Below, one piece after another: positions 35,165-46,048 of a DNA stretch of 64,000 bases. Numbering within the stretch: position 1 is the first letter of the stretch; each line of letters begins with the position of its first letter. The notes below the pieces were generated by a model that was given only the letters and a program-made list of their open reading frames with translations, searched no databases and was not told the origin of the DNA. The stretch spans positions 420,493,198-420,557,197 of the forward strand of contig CM060990.1 of assembly GCA_030765065.1 (NCBI GenBank), written 5' to 3'. The translations under genes and the position numbers were made by a program. This DNA comes from Deroplatys truncata. Its lineage: Eukaryota; Arthropoda; Insecta; Mantodea; Mantidae.

Positions 35165-35430
35165 ATGACTTGCATACATCCAAGCATTCACATATACACG
35201 AGCACATACACAGAGCCATTACACATACATATACACACATACACATGCATACGTATACATAAACCAGATTACACTCACACACATACACGTACACACATAC
35301 ACCTACAAACATACATACATACACCAGCGCACTTACACAAACACACTCCTACAAACACGCACGCATACACAAGTGCACGCACACACACGAACACAGACAC
35401 GCATACACCAGTGCACACACATACATAACA
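35165..35430 (+). repeat. CA/CATA-rich low-complexity tract
   Basis: Irregular CACATA, CACACA and ACACATAC repeats; the open frame across it (His/Thr-rich) is a product of the composition. Confidence 0.9.
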
Positions 35431-35457
35431 TACTTAAACTTCATTCAAACACACGAG

Positions 35458-35568
35458 CCTGCACGAAGACCTACGAGAATCACCGAGCATATATATATAT
35501 ACATGTACAACCTATTCTAACTCTGTGTATTTTGCACCTATTGTCTCTTTCAAACAGCGATATAAAAA
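35458..35568 (+). repeat. Direct repeat, second copy (partner 34538-34634)
   Basis: This copy has an extra (TA)n insertion, ATATATATATACATG, compared with the first. Confidence 0.7.
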
Positions 35569-35751
35569 AACCTTTATGTATATTCCTCTCTGTAATAGAA
35601 GTTATCATTCCCCCTCACTGCATCCCTCGCTCTTCTCGACTCTCCTGCATAGAGAAAAAACGCATCCCTCCCCGCCCTACAGGGCGTTTCCCCCACCGAT
35701 CCTCTCTGCATGTCATTTCATGTGACGGAAGAACCGATTTTCTATCCTATG

Positions 35752-35758
35752 TATATAA
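35752..35758 (+). promoter_or_regulatory. TATA box (TATATAA)
   Basis: TATATAAGG preceded by a fairly GC-richer stretch (35640-35720). About 30 bp downstream a start site would lie near 35785, about 110 nt before the ATG at 35894 of the spliced model. No initiator consensus is clear. Confidence 0.4.
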
Positions 35759-35893
35759 GGAGCCCTTTCTCGCACTGCTCTGAATATTATTCGAAGTGTA
35801 ATCAATCCGATAATACGATGGACAATTTCTGGAGTGAATGTGGAGAAGTCATACCATTATACGTATTATCATACAGAGTCGTGTAATGGCATC

Positions 35894-36303
35894 ATGCATT
35901 CTATAGTGTGTAACATGCCTTCCTATCATGACCAGATGTCTTCTCGAGACATATGCACAGACAACTGCCCAGTCCACAAAAGAAGCATGATGTAAGTACA
36001 GATTTCTATTCTTGAATGCAATTTCTAAAAAAGTGTGCAATTGTTCTCTAAAGAAGAGTGAAAATAAAATGACTCGTTGTTTTGTATTTCTTCTTTTCCA
36101 GGGAGACTGATTTCGAAAGTGATAGTGAGATGGAAAGAATCATTTCAAGTCAAAGCTCTCTGTGGCATTCAGAGTACTGCAATGAATATACTCACTCTGT
36201 CACTCTGTACTGTGTGCAAATCCCGAGGTGCACGACCAGATGGCGTTATACTTCACATGCAATGAGAGCTGCAGTGTATTCCTCTTCAGGCAGAGAAGTT
36301 TAA
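35894..36303 (+). CDS. Possible small two-exon gene, 99 codons, unknown function
   Basis: Exon 1 (coding part 35894-35991) ends at a strong donor, GAT|GTAAGTAC. Exon 2 (36102-36304) follows a pyrimidine-rich acceptor, TTCTTCTTTTCCAG, and ends at AAA|GTAAGT. The phases agree: exon 1 leaves two bases and exon 2 supplies the third. The product starts MHSIVCNMPSYHDQ, includes CTDNCPVHKRS, then METDFESDSEMERI and SSLWHSEYCNEYTH, and stops at TAA just before the second donor. It is Cys/His-rich with an acidic middle; no signal peptide, membrane segment or known domain. The exon 1 frame is open further upstream to about 35760 but without another Met. I do not recognise it. A chance pair of splice signals, or part of an unknown repeat, remain likely alternatives. 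Confidence 0.3.
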
Positions 36304-36496
36304 AGTAAGTAGCACTTTAAAAAATACACCACACAATTGTACATTTGTATCGTTATATAAGTAACCTCAGAGATCATTAATGTAAAAAAAATGATTGCGT
36401 AGGCGATACTAACATGCATTGCTATTTCGATACATAGTACTATAGTACAGGGGAATCTAGACGTAACTAACATTAGGAATTATTATGTCTTTGCAG

Positions 36497-36644
36497 AATT
36501 CAATTGACGACACCTGCACCTAAAAAGGAGATAGATATGGGTGATAAAGAATCAGAAGATATTGTGGAATACCCCCTTGCAGCGCAGTGTGCTAATCACA
36601 TAGATGAGGAAAAGGAGCTGCAGTGCAGCGTGCTACGCATATAA
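36497..36644 (+). other. Possible third exon of the 35.9-36.3 kb model
   Basis: Follows an acceptor TATGTCTTTGCAG. An open frame here (starting IQLTTPAPKKEIDMGDKE, stop TAA at 36642) is acidic and looks protein-like, but its phase does not continue exon 2, whose stop comes first. It could be a 3' UTR exon, or the coding exon of another isoform. AATAAA occurs near 36795. Confidence 0.25.
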
Positions 36645-36649
36645 CCGGT

Positions 36650-37545
36650 TGTGGCCTCAGCTTAAAACGCCAGCACTGAATAGTAATGAACTATTCATAA
36701 CTTCAATTTACTTATATTCCTAGTAGAAACATCACCTAAATTATCATCAGTGGAGGCTGTAGGATGATGAAAACTTTGCTAATAGAAGAAAAACAATAAA
36801 AAGTAATTGTCTATTGACGATGGCAAATACATAATTATTATTAATAATAGTCATGATGATTATGATGTCTGAATTCAGATCTGTATATCTATTTTCAATC
36901 TAGAGCGCTGGAAGGCAGTAGTTTCTTTAGGACTCCACCTGAACGTATCTAAATTAGCTTGTCGAGAGACTTTAGCATATGTTTGTTTCAACAACCTGCA
37001 ATTACGCAACATTTAATCTTTAGTATCCTTTGAAAATAGGTTTACTCCTGCCGGATACAACATTCAACATTAATTCGTGTTTCAGAATCTCGGAAAAACT
37101 AGTTCAAAATATGTTAAAATCTTTGTGGATATTTAAAGGTCTTAATACTAGGGCTTCTGCAAGTATTTATTGACTTCTTTCTTCTCTTGTCTCCGCAACA
37201 TAACTTTGACAGTCAGCTGTTAGCTGTCACAGATTGCTTTCCTGTTTCGTATGTACACCGGCTGTAGCACTTCACAGATCTGCAGAACCCATGTCACAAC
37301 TGTATTCTCCAATAAGCCTTTTAACTTCTCATTTACAAACACAGGAGTAATGTTTCAAAAATGCTGCATTAATCATCACGTAATTAATTATTTCTCAGTA
37401 CTCATATAGATAAGCGTATAAAGGTAGAATCCGTCTATATGAGCGAGTCAACCTCGAGTAAAAATTTCTTTTTCACAGAAGTCGAAAACAACACTTTTTC
37501 ACCCTTCTGGTCCCTAATATATAATGTGAGTCTAGCTATGAGTTA
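36650..37545. other. No gene seen
   Basis: AT-rich, no recognised motif or repeat. Confidence 0.5.
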
Positions 37546-37547
37546 GT

Positions 37548-37650
37548 GACGGTTCCCAAGGGCATTTGGTGGCTTTGGTTTGCCGTTGCGTGGGGAACTG
37601 CTGGTTCGAGCCCCACATCAGGCATGGCTGTTCGTGTCTTTATGATTATG
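37548..37650 (+). repeat. tRNA-like segment, SINE fragment
   Basis: TTTGGTGGCTTTGG resembles an A box and CTGGTTCGAGCCCCAC a B box, at about 35 bp spacing, followed by a short AT-rich tail. No longer body was identified. Confidence 0.45.
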
Positions 37651-38077
37651 TACATTTGTGTAAAGAAAAAAAGTAACCAATAGAACAACGGAGAAGCAAG
37701 AAAAACAGAACAAGCAACAAAAGAAATATATAACTTTACGTAAAGCCATATTGCGGACAAACCTTCTTACAACCGTCTCCTTTGGATTGGAATAACGGAA
37801 GGCTTATCAGTACGAAATGAAATTTTCACTTACATTAACGAACAAATTAATGTGAAATACTTCAAATGTTGACTGTAATATAAAACAACTACATGTTGGA
37901 TATAGAGAAAATAAAAAACCAATAAAATGCAAGCACATAAAAGTAAGTTCTTGACATATAGTTCTTGAAAATGCACGCGCTTTGACATTTGGATTCTCTT
38001 CTCACCGCACATGTCTGTTGTGCAAATGTAAAATAACAGATTTTGTAAAAGCAGCCGAAATTGTCGTTAATGTCTGA

Positions 38078-38480
38078 GTCGACCTCCGTGGTGTAGTGGT
38101 TACCATGCTTAGCCCGAGTTCGCAGGTTCAAACCCAGCGGAGGGCGACGGATTTTTTCGGGCGTAAAAATCCTTAGCATGGCTTCCTTCGGAAGGGAAGT
38201 AAAGCCGGTGGTCCCGTGTCGTAGATTTGCGGCACGTAAAAGAACCTGAAGCCTGTTAAAGAGGCCTCTGAGTAAAATTCTGGTCTTTCATGTCCAGTAT
38301 AGAATGGGAGGCTAAGGACCGCTGCAGTTAAAGAGCGTCCGTACGTTAAAAATATAATAACGAGTGTCTGGCTTACCGGACAAAATCCTACGAGGGTGGT
38401 TCCGTAAGTTTCCCGCCTGACCCTGAAAATGAGAGCGAAAGTTAAAATGCATTGGGAAGGAGCTAGCGACACCTGTCAGG
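38078..38480 (+). repeat. tRNA-derived SINE, about 400 bp
   Basis: The head has an A box (TGGTGTAGTGGTTACC) and a B box (AGGTTCAAACCC), ending in GGAGGGCGACGG. The body contains TTTTTTCGGGCGTAAAAATCC, AGTAAAGCCGGTGGTCCC and CGGCACGTAAAAGAACC, which read like a conserved SINE central domain; I cannot assign it to a named superfamily. The mariner remnant follows directly. Confidence 0.75.
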
Positions 38481-38490
38481 AAGTGCACAC

Positions 38491-39270
38491 ATGAATTTCA
38501 GCCTGCTACTTGCCTCAGTATATGATGGCTCTGCGTGCTGTGCTACTGAAATGATAAAGTTCATGACAAAAGAAGGGCTTACATCAGCTGAAATCAACTG
38601 CCACTTGGATGGTGCTTATGGTAATGCTTCCCCTTCACATTCCACAGTGAAGATATGGTCTAAATGGTTTAATCTGGGCAGAGAGAGTATCATTGATGAT
38701 CCACGTATTGGTCGACCTGTTGGGGTGGTGAATGAGGAAACCATCGCTTGTTGAAGGTGAAGTTCTGAGTGACAGGCGGCGGAAAACTCAAGGAAACCGC
38801 AGCAAGGTTGGGGTTATCTAAAAAAACTGTTTTTCGGATCATTCATGACTATTTGCACATGAAAAAGGTCAGTGCAGGATGAGTACCCGGTGTTCTCTCT
38901 GCAGTTCAGAAGGAACAGCGCGTGAATTGTTGTTTGACGTGTGACTTGTAAAGGAATGTGGCTTCCAAGAGATTGACCACCCACCCACAGTCCAGATCTA
39001 GCCCCAAATGACCACTACCTCTTTTCCAAACTGAGGAAAGATCTTCGGGGAGGGAAATTTGACGATTATGGAGTGAAAGCTGCTATAATTGGACGTTTTG
39101 CCGATAAAGAACCAGATTACTTTTTGAAAGGCACAGAGTTGTTAATCCACAGATGTGAAAAGTGTATTGAAATAAAGGGTGAATATGTTGAAAAATAGCA
39201 TCGTTGTTTTACTTTTATAACGTTAAAAAGTAGTCAGGCCGGAAACTTTTGAAACCTACCTCGTATTTGC
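38491..39270 (+). pseudogene. mariner-like transposase remnant, internally deleted
   Basis: The N-terminal piece gives KFMTKEGLTSAEINCHLDGA, then PSHSTVKIWSKWFNLGR and DDPRIGRPVGV, as in one mariner group. Frame changes follow near 38760, with KTQGNRSKVG in another frame. Then the catalytic centre is missing and the sequence jumps to HSPDLAPNDHYLFSKLRK (third Asp) and KGTELLIHRCEKCIEI. A mariner-type end, GGAAACTTTTGAAACCTACC followed by TCGTA, lies at 39240-39266. The left terminal repeat was not found. This is a different lineage from the mariner at 27.7 kb. Confidence 0.8.
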
Positions 39271-40328
39271 AGTTCAAAATCCCTTTGAAGAGATACGGAA
39301 CCATAGGTAAAGATAAATATTAACAACACATTTCCAAATTGTCAGTGCCTCTAAAACATCTCAGTGAAACCTTCAATATTTCTAACTATAGAAAATATAT
39401 AACAATCAATACATAACGAGGATTGGCGCTGAATCAGATTCGATAACTAGAAAATAGCGTCATTGAATATTTAGAGTAAATACTTTAATTGAGGATGACA
39501 TTATAGAAGGCTGGAAGGAGCAACAGTGGAACTCACAGCCACCTAGTTGAAAGTTACATAAACAACTCTGTGCATCTTCCACCTTAAATATAGGCTTCCG
39601 ATTTTTTGAAACTGGAACGAAGAAAAATGCTTGCGAGTCTTTCCATCTTTCCATTTGGGAAAAATTTAAAGCAATCTCACCCCAATATTTCTGTATTCAT
39701 GAAAGCTACATAGAAAATTCAAATAGGGATATACATTTACATAAGAAGCACCGAAGCACCCAGACTGCTTTTTAATCGCTGTTTCTTAATAGTGCAAACA
39801 TATTTAGAATATTTTACATTATACATATACATAGTGAAGTTAGTAGTTTTGATTACATAAAACGAATTTTATATCCTTTTAAGAAATCGAATAGCTAAAC
39901 ACTACAGATGAAACTACAAATTACAAAGAAAATGTTTACTGAGTAGAATAATTAAGAATAATGCATAAATATAAAATATAATTGAGTTATAGGAAGATTA
40001 TTCTACAATAAAATGCCATTTGCTACAATCTTTAAACCTGCGGCTGTCTTTTGTCGCCAGACCTAAGCCTGGATTAAAAGGCGAGGAAAATTCGCCGAAT
40101 GTTGACTTCATGTTGTATTTAAATTGTTTGCGTTAAACGGTCACTCTATCGCAAAATTGCGGAACTCGGGCAGAATTGGGGGAGGGTAGACAGAACGGAT
40201 ATAGGTGCTCAGGAGTTGAGTGTCTGCCTATAAATAACCAGTCAGCAAATGAACCCTTCTGATGATATCGACCCTTCCAGTGAGAGCGGAACTTCGGTGT
40301 ACCGTAATCTTCGATGTATGATATGTTA
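39271..40328. other. No gene seen
   Basis: No recognised motif or repeat. Confidence 0.5.
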
Positions 40329-40330
40329 TA

Positions 40331-40961
40331 TAGGGTGGACCATTTAAGTTGAGGCTGTGCAACATCTCCAAAACTAAGCATTGTAGAAGGAAATGTCTTT
40401 AATACAAGTTGTTTGATATCAGGTCGGAAAGTAAGTACCATCAGTCGTGGTTTTTTGGAGGACGTTATGATGATCATTTAATTTCTTTAAATGGAAACCT
40501 ACATTTTGTATGTTGTTTTCTCATTACAAAATGGTTTATAAAAATATGTTTATTTTGTGATGAGGAAAAAGGAAACAAAATGAAAAATGTTGATTCCCAA
40601 TTACGAAACGTAACTCGAACCTCAAATGACCATCCATGGATGGTCCAACCATTCATTGCGCTCTTCGTACACAGCCATTTAGAATTTCCGTTGTTATTTA
40701 CGTTTGTGTAAGAACAATTGTAAAGTGTTTATACAAATGTTGTTTAGTTTTTTATGAATGAGAAAACAACATAAAACGGTAGGTTCCTATTTAAAGGAAA
40801 TAAATTGACTTAAATGACCATTACAACGTCCTCCATACAAAAGAGGACTTACGGCATATACTTTTCTCCATAATATCAAGCAACTTTTATACAAGACAGT
40901 TCTTTGTACAACGCTTAGTTTTAGAGATATTGCACAGTCTCAACTTAAATGTTCCACTCTG
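40331..40961. mobile_element. MITE with about 210-bp inverted repeats and TA duplication, 631 bp
   Basis: 40331-40540 and 40755-40961 are imperfect reverse complements: the left end TAGGGTGGACCATTTAAGT against the complement of the right end CAGAGTGGAACATTTAAGT, matching inward through TTGTTTTCTCAT. TA flanks at 40329-40330 and 40962-40963 fit a Tc1/mariner-type non-autonomous element. No transposase inside; the 114-codon minus-strand frame that ends upstream is not convincing. Confidence 0.88.
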
Positions 40962-40963
40962 TA

Positions 40964-41402
40964 TTTTATACAGCGGAAGCCACGGATGTATCCTCTAAAG
41001 ACATACCTTTCATTTTGTGCTTTATTTTTAGTTTATATTATTTCATTTATTTTGTTTACGGGCTCGTTTCGGAAAATTCCTATTCGAAACTAAAATTGTA
41101 CTTTTAATACTTGTATCACAAATAATTTTTTTTCTCTAATTTGTATTTCATTATTTTTGTAAAATAAACAGAATATGCTAAATACTATTAAAATATAATG
41201 CAACATAAAGAAGGACAAGACAAGGACAGGACCTCGAAATAAAAAGAAGGCCCCAAGGCTGCCACTTGCTTATTACATTAATCCCACATGCTAAATCCAT
41301 CTCAGTTGTAATAGATGCGGACCCTTAAACACGGCGCGCACCAAATAAAACGTGTCCCCGACGAAAATATTGGGGTAGATATATGCTTTACTAGGTTACA
41401 CT
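40964..41402. other. No gene seen
   Basis: AT-rich, no recognised motif. Confidence 0.5.
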
Positions 41403-41404
41403 AA

Positions 41405-42760
41405 AACAGAGCGGACTGGCTCAGGCGGTAACGTATGTGGCTCGCATTCGGAAGCTCCCGGTTTCAAACCCCCGGAGTCGACCAATCTGACCGAAGGTTT
41501 TTTCGCGACTTCCCTCGGTCGCTAGGCGAATGCTGGGATGGATAATTTGATCCGCGAATTCTCCTATCATCCCTTTCATCACTACATCTCCTTTCAATCC
41601 TCTTCTTCACCGCCTTCACCGCCATATCAAATATTTGGCTGATCACCCATCCTGGGTATGCTATGATCTAGAGCAGGAATGTCAACTGCTGGCTGTCAGC
41701 TCAAGCAGGCGCCTGGCATGCCCATATTGCCCGTAACAGAAGTGCGTGCTGCTGCTTGGAACTATTGACTAGGGCTGTACAGCGCGCGCGCCATGGATAA
41801 ACGAAGCGAAAATATAGTCAGTTCAATCCAAAATGAGGCATATTGTTTTTAAGCAAGCAAGGTGCTGGAGATGCGCAATGCTTATATGCAAAAAGCATAT
41901 AATTACAAAACAAACGTAACGTCAAAAGACACTATGAAATATTCCATGAAGATAGTTATAAACACATTGAAGGTGACGACAGAAAAAAAAAACTTCTATC
42001 ACGGACTAAGATTTTATGTAAGCTGTGATATAATTTCGCAAATGTTCTGTAGAAATTATGTGTATGTTGGCAGTAGATACATCTAAGAACAATTCTTTTC
42101 TTTAATAAGCAAAATTGTCTGATAACCTTACGTCTCCTTGCAGCAAATGTTTCCCCTAATATTAAGATATTGATGGAAAAATGTAAAATGGGTATTATAA
42201 ATATGTAATTGCGTGTTCAAAGTATGAACACAAGTAGAGATCATAATGTGCAGTTGTGTTTATTTTACATTACAATGCCGATCTCAGTTTCATTTTCAGC
42301 TGTAAGGTTAAAAGTTAGATAAACGTCTCTTTTGTGGTTCTAATAGTTTAGTTTCTAACTATTAATTTATTTATATATATATGTTTATTAACATTATTTT
42401 GATACATATAAACGATATTATCATACAATCTATGTGCATAAATAAAATAAAAACAAACAACAAGAAACACAATAATACGAGGAGTTAATTTCATGTTTCC
42501 TTTGGACATTGTACACCATTGCTTTCCTAATGCCGCCACTACCTTGGCGTATACTAGACTTCCTCCAAGCGCTTCATGCCCGCGAATATACTGGAAAGGT
42601 CACAAAATTGCGCTTAGGTTGACATCGCTGATCTAGAGTTTGCTTGTTCCTCGACAGACTACTGACCCAAGTCGTTGGCTTGTAAGTCTTTGGGAGTGTA
42701 AGTCCTACAAAGAGGGTAATCGGTTAAAGAAGAAGGTTACACTAACAAATGCATTGCAAG
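41405..42760 (+). repeat. tRNA-derived SINE interrupted by a hAT element
   Basis: Head GAGCGGACTGGCTCAGGCGG (A box) with B box CGGTTTCAAACCCCC. The body CGCTAGGCGAATGCTGGGA and GCTGATCACCCATCCTGG runs to 41665. The 3' part resumes at 42639 with CTTGTAAGTCTTTGGGAGTG, matching the 3' part of the SINE at 47522-47910. The gap is filled exactly by the hAT element with an 8-bp duplication, so head and tail were one SINE before insertion. Confidence 0.8.
41674..42630. mobile_element. Non-autonomous hAT element, 957 bp, 8-bp duplication ATCTAGAG
   Basis: Left end CAGGAATGTCAACTGC and the complement of the right end CAGCGATGTCAACCTA share CAG..ATGTCAAC, a hAT-type terminus. ATCTAGAG is present on both sides (41666-41673 and 42631-42638). 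The frame 41862-42086 shows no transposase motif. The host is the SINE described at 41405-42760. Confidence 0.9.
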
Positions 42761-42802
42761 GAATTAATTTTCAAATTGCACGCCATTGGTTAAGACTCGG
42801 TA

Positions 42803-44123
42803 GGGTAACCTGGGTGAATCGGGACAGGAAGTAAATAGGGACAGTTTTGAGAAATCTTTTCTCAACTTAAAACTAACCACGCACGAGGAAGCCATGACAT
42901 CTTACGGTTAGTAGACCGCCAAACCGTCGTCCTATGTAGGTTTGTTTTCTGCAGATCGCAAGATAAAGAGCAGCAGTTGAAAGCATGAAGGCGACTTATT
43001 TCTTACTTCTAATATTTTATTTTGGTGTGAAGAGTGTAATTAATTAACTCTTCCTCTGAGCATGGATTAGTATGTGCTCAGATAAAGTATTTATCAAAGA
43101 TGAGGTTAAGACAGTAGTTTGTTTGTTGACAGTAGATAAAGCGTTACCAACCTAAGAAAAACCAGGCACTACATTTCGGGTTTATAGGGACACTAAATTA
43201 TGGCTGAATAGGGATTATGCATTTTGCCCATTTATTTTATTATTTTGTCGCAGATGGATACTGAAAAACACAGTTGAACAGAAGATGGTATTTGCAAAGC
43301 TGTGACTGCATTTCGCCAGGGGAGGTGCGTCACGCAGCACAGCTATTTGGAGTTTTTCGTGTCTACAATGTCATAGTGGGGTTAAATTGAAGAAAAAGGG
43401 TGGACATACTACGTATTGCAACAATGCGTGTAATAATTTAGTACGCAACGCACAAGACGAGAGGAAAGTTAACAAACTCTCATTTGAAAGGAAGTCCATT
43501 TAAAGCACTTGTTTGAAATCAGCGTGCTCTGCCAAAGCTGAGTGGATTTAGGTCTACTGGTGTGTTTTCATTCAATGAAAATGTTCTCTCTGAGCACATT
43601 TTCTACATGGATGCATGACCTCCCATTCTTTGACGAGAAAGGGAGATTCGGAAGACGTTGCTTACTCAGTCAATCTCCGGTATCGTCAACTTCCAAAACC
43701 GGCAGTGAAAACGAGACTGAATCCCCATCATGAAAATTGTATTGGTATTGAGGAAAAGATGGGCTTTCTATGTGGCATGTGCATAATTTGAAGATACTAT
43801 CCTAAGGAAAATGTATACAAGATGTTCTAAAATAAGTATGTATAACAATAAATAGGTATTATCGCATATAATGTTATTCGAAAGCTGTCCCGATTCACCA
43901 AAGTGACTGTCCCGATTCATCCTTACTCATAAGGATAAATAGGGACATTTAGTACTGTAACAAACATTTCACTACACTTTCTGCGTCTTTTTCCAAAAAC
44001 AAACTGCACTGTTAAGTTTTTGCTAAGGGATTGTGTAAAACCATGAAATAGCACAAATTTACGTTTTACTGAAAATGGAACCAATATTTGTAATTTTTTG
44101 ACCCGATTCACCCAAGCTTACCC
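42803..44123 (+). mobile_element. pogo-family element, 1,321 bp, decayed, TA duplication
   Basis: TIRs: GGGTAACCTGGGTGAATCGG at 42803 and the complement GGGTAAGCTTGGGTGAATCG at 44123, with TA outside (42801-42802, 44124-44125). Subterminal copies of the CCCGATTCA word recur near 43895-43920. Two transposase pieces remain: a pogo/psq-type HTH near 43290-43380 (CKAVTAFRQGR, then after a frame change VRHAAQLFGVFRV), and the C-terminal FRSTGVFSFNENVLSEHIF near 43545-43610. The DDE core between them is missing, so it is an internally deleted, dead copy. Confidence 0.8.
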
Positions 44124-44125
44124 TA

Positions 44126-44689
44126 TAGATTACCTTCTTGCATTTGACATGCTTGGAATTTCAAAAGGAAAGGCTTGTTAAATGTTACACAGAACTGTTG
44201 ATGCTATAAATGAACTTATCTTCAACGCCTGAGGTAGCCAGCCGACTGTGCCGAAGTACGAGTAGTATCCGAATACAGTGAACTGTATGCCTTTAATGCC
44301 TGTATTTTGTGGTATATCATATCAGTATTAACGCACAATGTATGTCTGAACCAGTATTCTAATATAATATGTATGCCAGATTTAGGAAGTTAAGTCACAT
44401 AACGTATTTTAGTCTGTCTTGTTCCAATTGTTGACCCCATTAAACAATTTGCCTTTTAGTTGTGTGTGTTTTCCTAAAAAGAAATTGTATTTTCAGCTTT
44501 CACATATTTTTGCCACTTCAGAACGTAGATAATAATACAAAGGTACTAAATGGACACTAACCTACGTGACCTTAAAAATGATATGGCTCGTAGCTTGCCA
44601 TATTGTACACAAACAATATACACAGCAACCATGAATTAACCCCAGTTAATAGCTGACGAATGAACTCAATATCATTTCTAACGCTCCCT
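44126..44689. other. No gene seen
   Basis: No recognised motif or repeat. Confidence 0.5.
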
Positions 44690-45010
44690 ATATGGCCTAC
44701 GTCCTTCGGGAGATACCTCAATCCACCAGGCGACGACTGGGCCCAATTTTGAGGCGGAGACACCCGGCGGGCGGAATCAGTTGTCGCCGATGGTAGGGTG
44801 ATGTTGAGGATGGCGGTGGAATGAGAGGATCTACAACTTTTACCGTGGACTCCGAACCACGTTGGTCCTTGGGAGTACTTCTCATGAGGAAGTCAGAGGT
44901 GAAGGCGTGGAAAGGGCCGACCTAAAATCACCATCCTAGAGTCGGGAATCCAACCCCGGACCCTCAGCACGAGAGCCGAAAACGAAACCACTGCGCTACC
45001 CTGGCGCCCC
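44690..45010 (-). repeat. tRNA-derived SINE, minus strand, about 320 bp
   Basis: On the minus strand from 45010: GCGCCAGGGTAGCGCAGTGG (A box), then GGGGTTGGATTCCCGAC (B box), a body with ATGGTGATTTTAGGTCGG, GACTTCCTCATGAGAAGTAC, and an end near TATCTCCCGAAGGACG. A different family from the SINEs at 41.4 and 46.0 kb. Confidence 0.75.
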
Positions 45011-45202
45011 ATTTGAACTCACAGTGTGAGGGTATTTATTTTTTTGGTCGACCACACGCTGTTACGCTGATCGATACACTGATTACATGTGACATAACTG
45101 TACTGTTATGGCATCCACAATACTTCAGCGACTCATTGTGACCTTACTCGGCGGCGCGCGCAGCTCCCCTATCGCCCATACCTTTTAACACCTTCAAAGT
45201 AG

Positions 45203-45517
45203 CAGTCCAGGATAGCAGAAATTTCAGGCGCGAGGTTTGAAAGCGATACTGATTTAGAAAATCTGACACCGCCGGAAATTGAGACACAGGCTTTGAATAT
45301 TTACAACAGCTTATTGCCGCAAAGTAAAAAAAATTCCTTTGCCTCAATATGTGTTGCTTTCACATTACCTGCAAAAATCAATAAACACGGTGTGGCCTCA
45401 ACAATGCTGCAATCTGTTGCACTACTCGCAAACACGCTCAAGATCCTGCCATCAGTGTTGCCATCCGATCAGCATTTAATGGCACACAATTTACAAGGTA
45501 AAACTCAACTTTTGTAA
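45203..45517 (+). pseudogene. Unassigned coding-like frame, possibly Crypton-type recombinase start
   Basis: Open from 45203 to TAA at 45515-45517, about 104 codons. It includes SDTDLENLTPPEIETQALN then IYNSLLPQSKK, resembling the N-terminal part of tyrosine-recombinase-like proteins derived from Crypton transposons (pattern ..LLP.KSK..Y). The region after KSKK does not follow the family in the same frame, so a frameshift would be required. A CCAG acceptor-like site precedes it and ACAAG|GTAAAA follows near 45498, so an exon of a host gene is an alternative. Confidence 0.25.
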
Positions 45518-45519
45518 AA

Positions 45520-46045
45520 ACTCAAAGTTTTGAAATTATAATGTGGTCGGCCAAAAACAGTGCTATGGAAATCGACTATACTGGTAATTAAGACGCACGT
45601 AATAAAATTATGAACCTCGTTACCACTGGTTTCATAAACATACTCGCACCTTAATTACCACCATTAAAATCGTGCTGCATAATATACTATTATGAATTGT
45701 ATAGAATATATGAGACAGCATTTGGTAAACTAATAACATTATACTTATGAGTCTAATAATATAAAGCAATATTATTAGCATGTTTCTGACACAGGACCTG
45801 AGAGTATAGAAGGAGAGGACACTATGCTTGATTATTTGGGGTTCAGTGAAATGAAAGTATGTTACTATGTCGTTGTTCCTTGCGCTACTGGTAGCAATTA
45901 TTTTTGCAGTGATACTTTTAGGATACTCCAGGTTATTAATATAAACAATGTTCACTTAACTCTTGTGTGGTATGATACGAGCACGGTGAAACAGAAAATC
46001 CTTAACTCTTCTTGCGTAAATATGAAACGAAATACTTAAGAGCAG
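45520..46045. other. No gene seen
   Basis: AT-rich; frames on both strands overlap and show no known motif. Confidence 0.5.
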
Positions 46046-46048
46046 AAC

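Noticed and set aside
35165-35428. His/Thr-rich 87-codon frame
   Set aside because: It is entirely CA/CATA low-complexity sequence.
41405-41485. Functional tRNA genes at 41405, 46049, 47522 and 38078
   Set aside because: A and B boxes are present, but the acceptor stems do not pair well and each continues into a SINE body.
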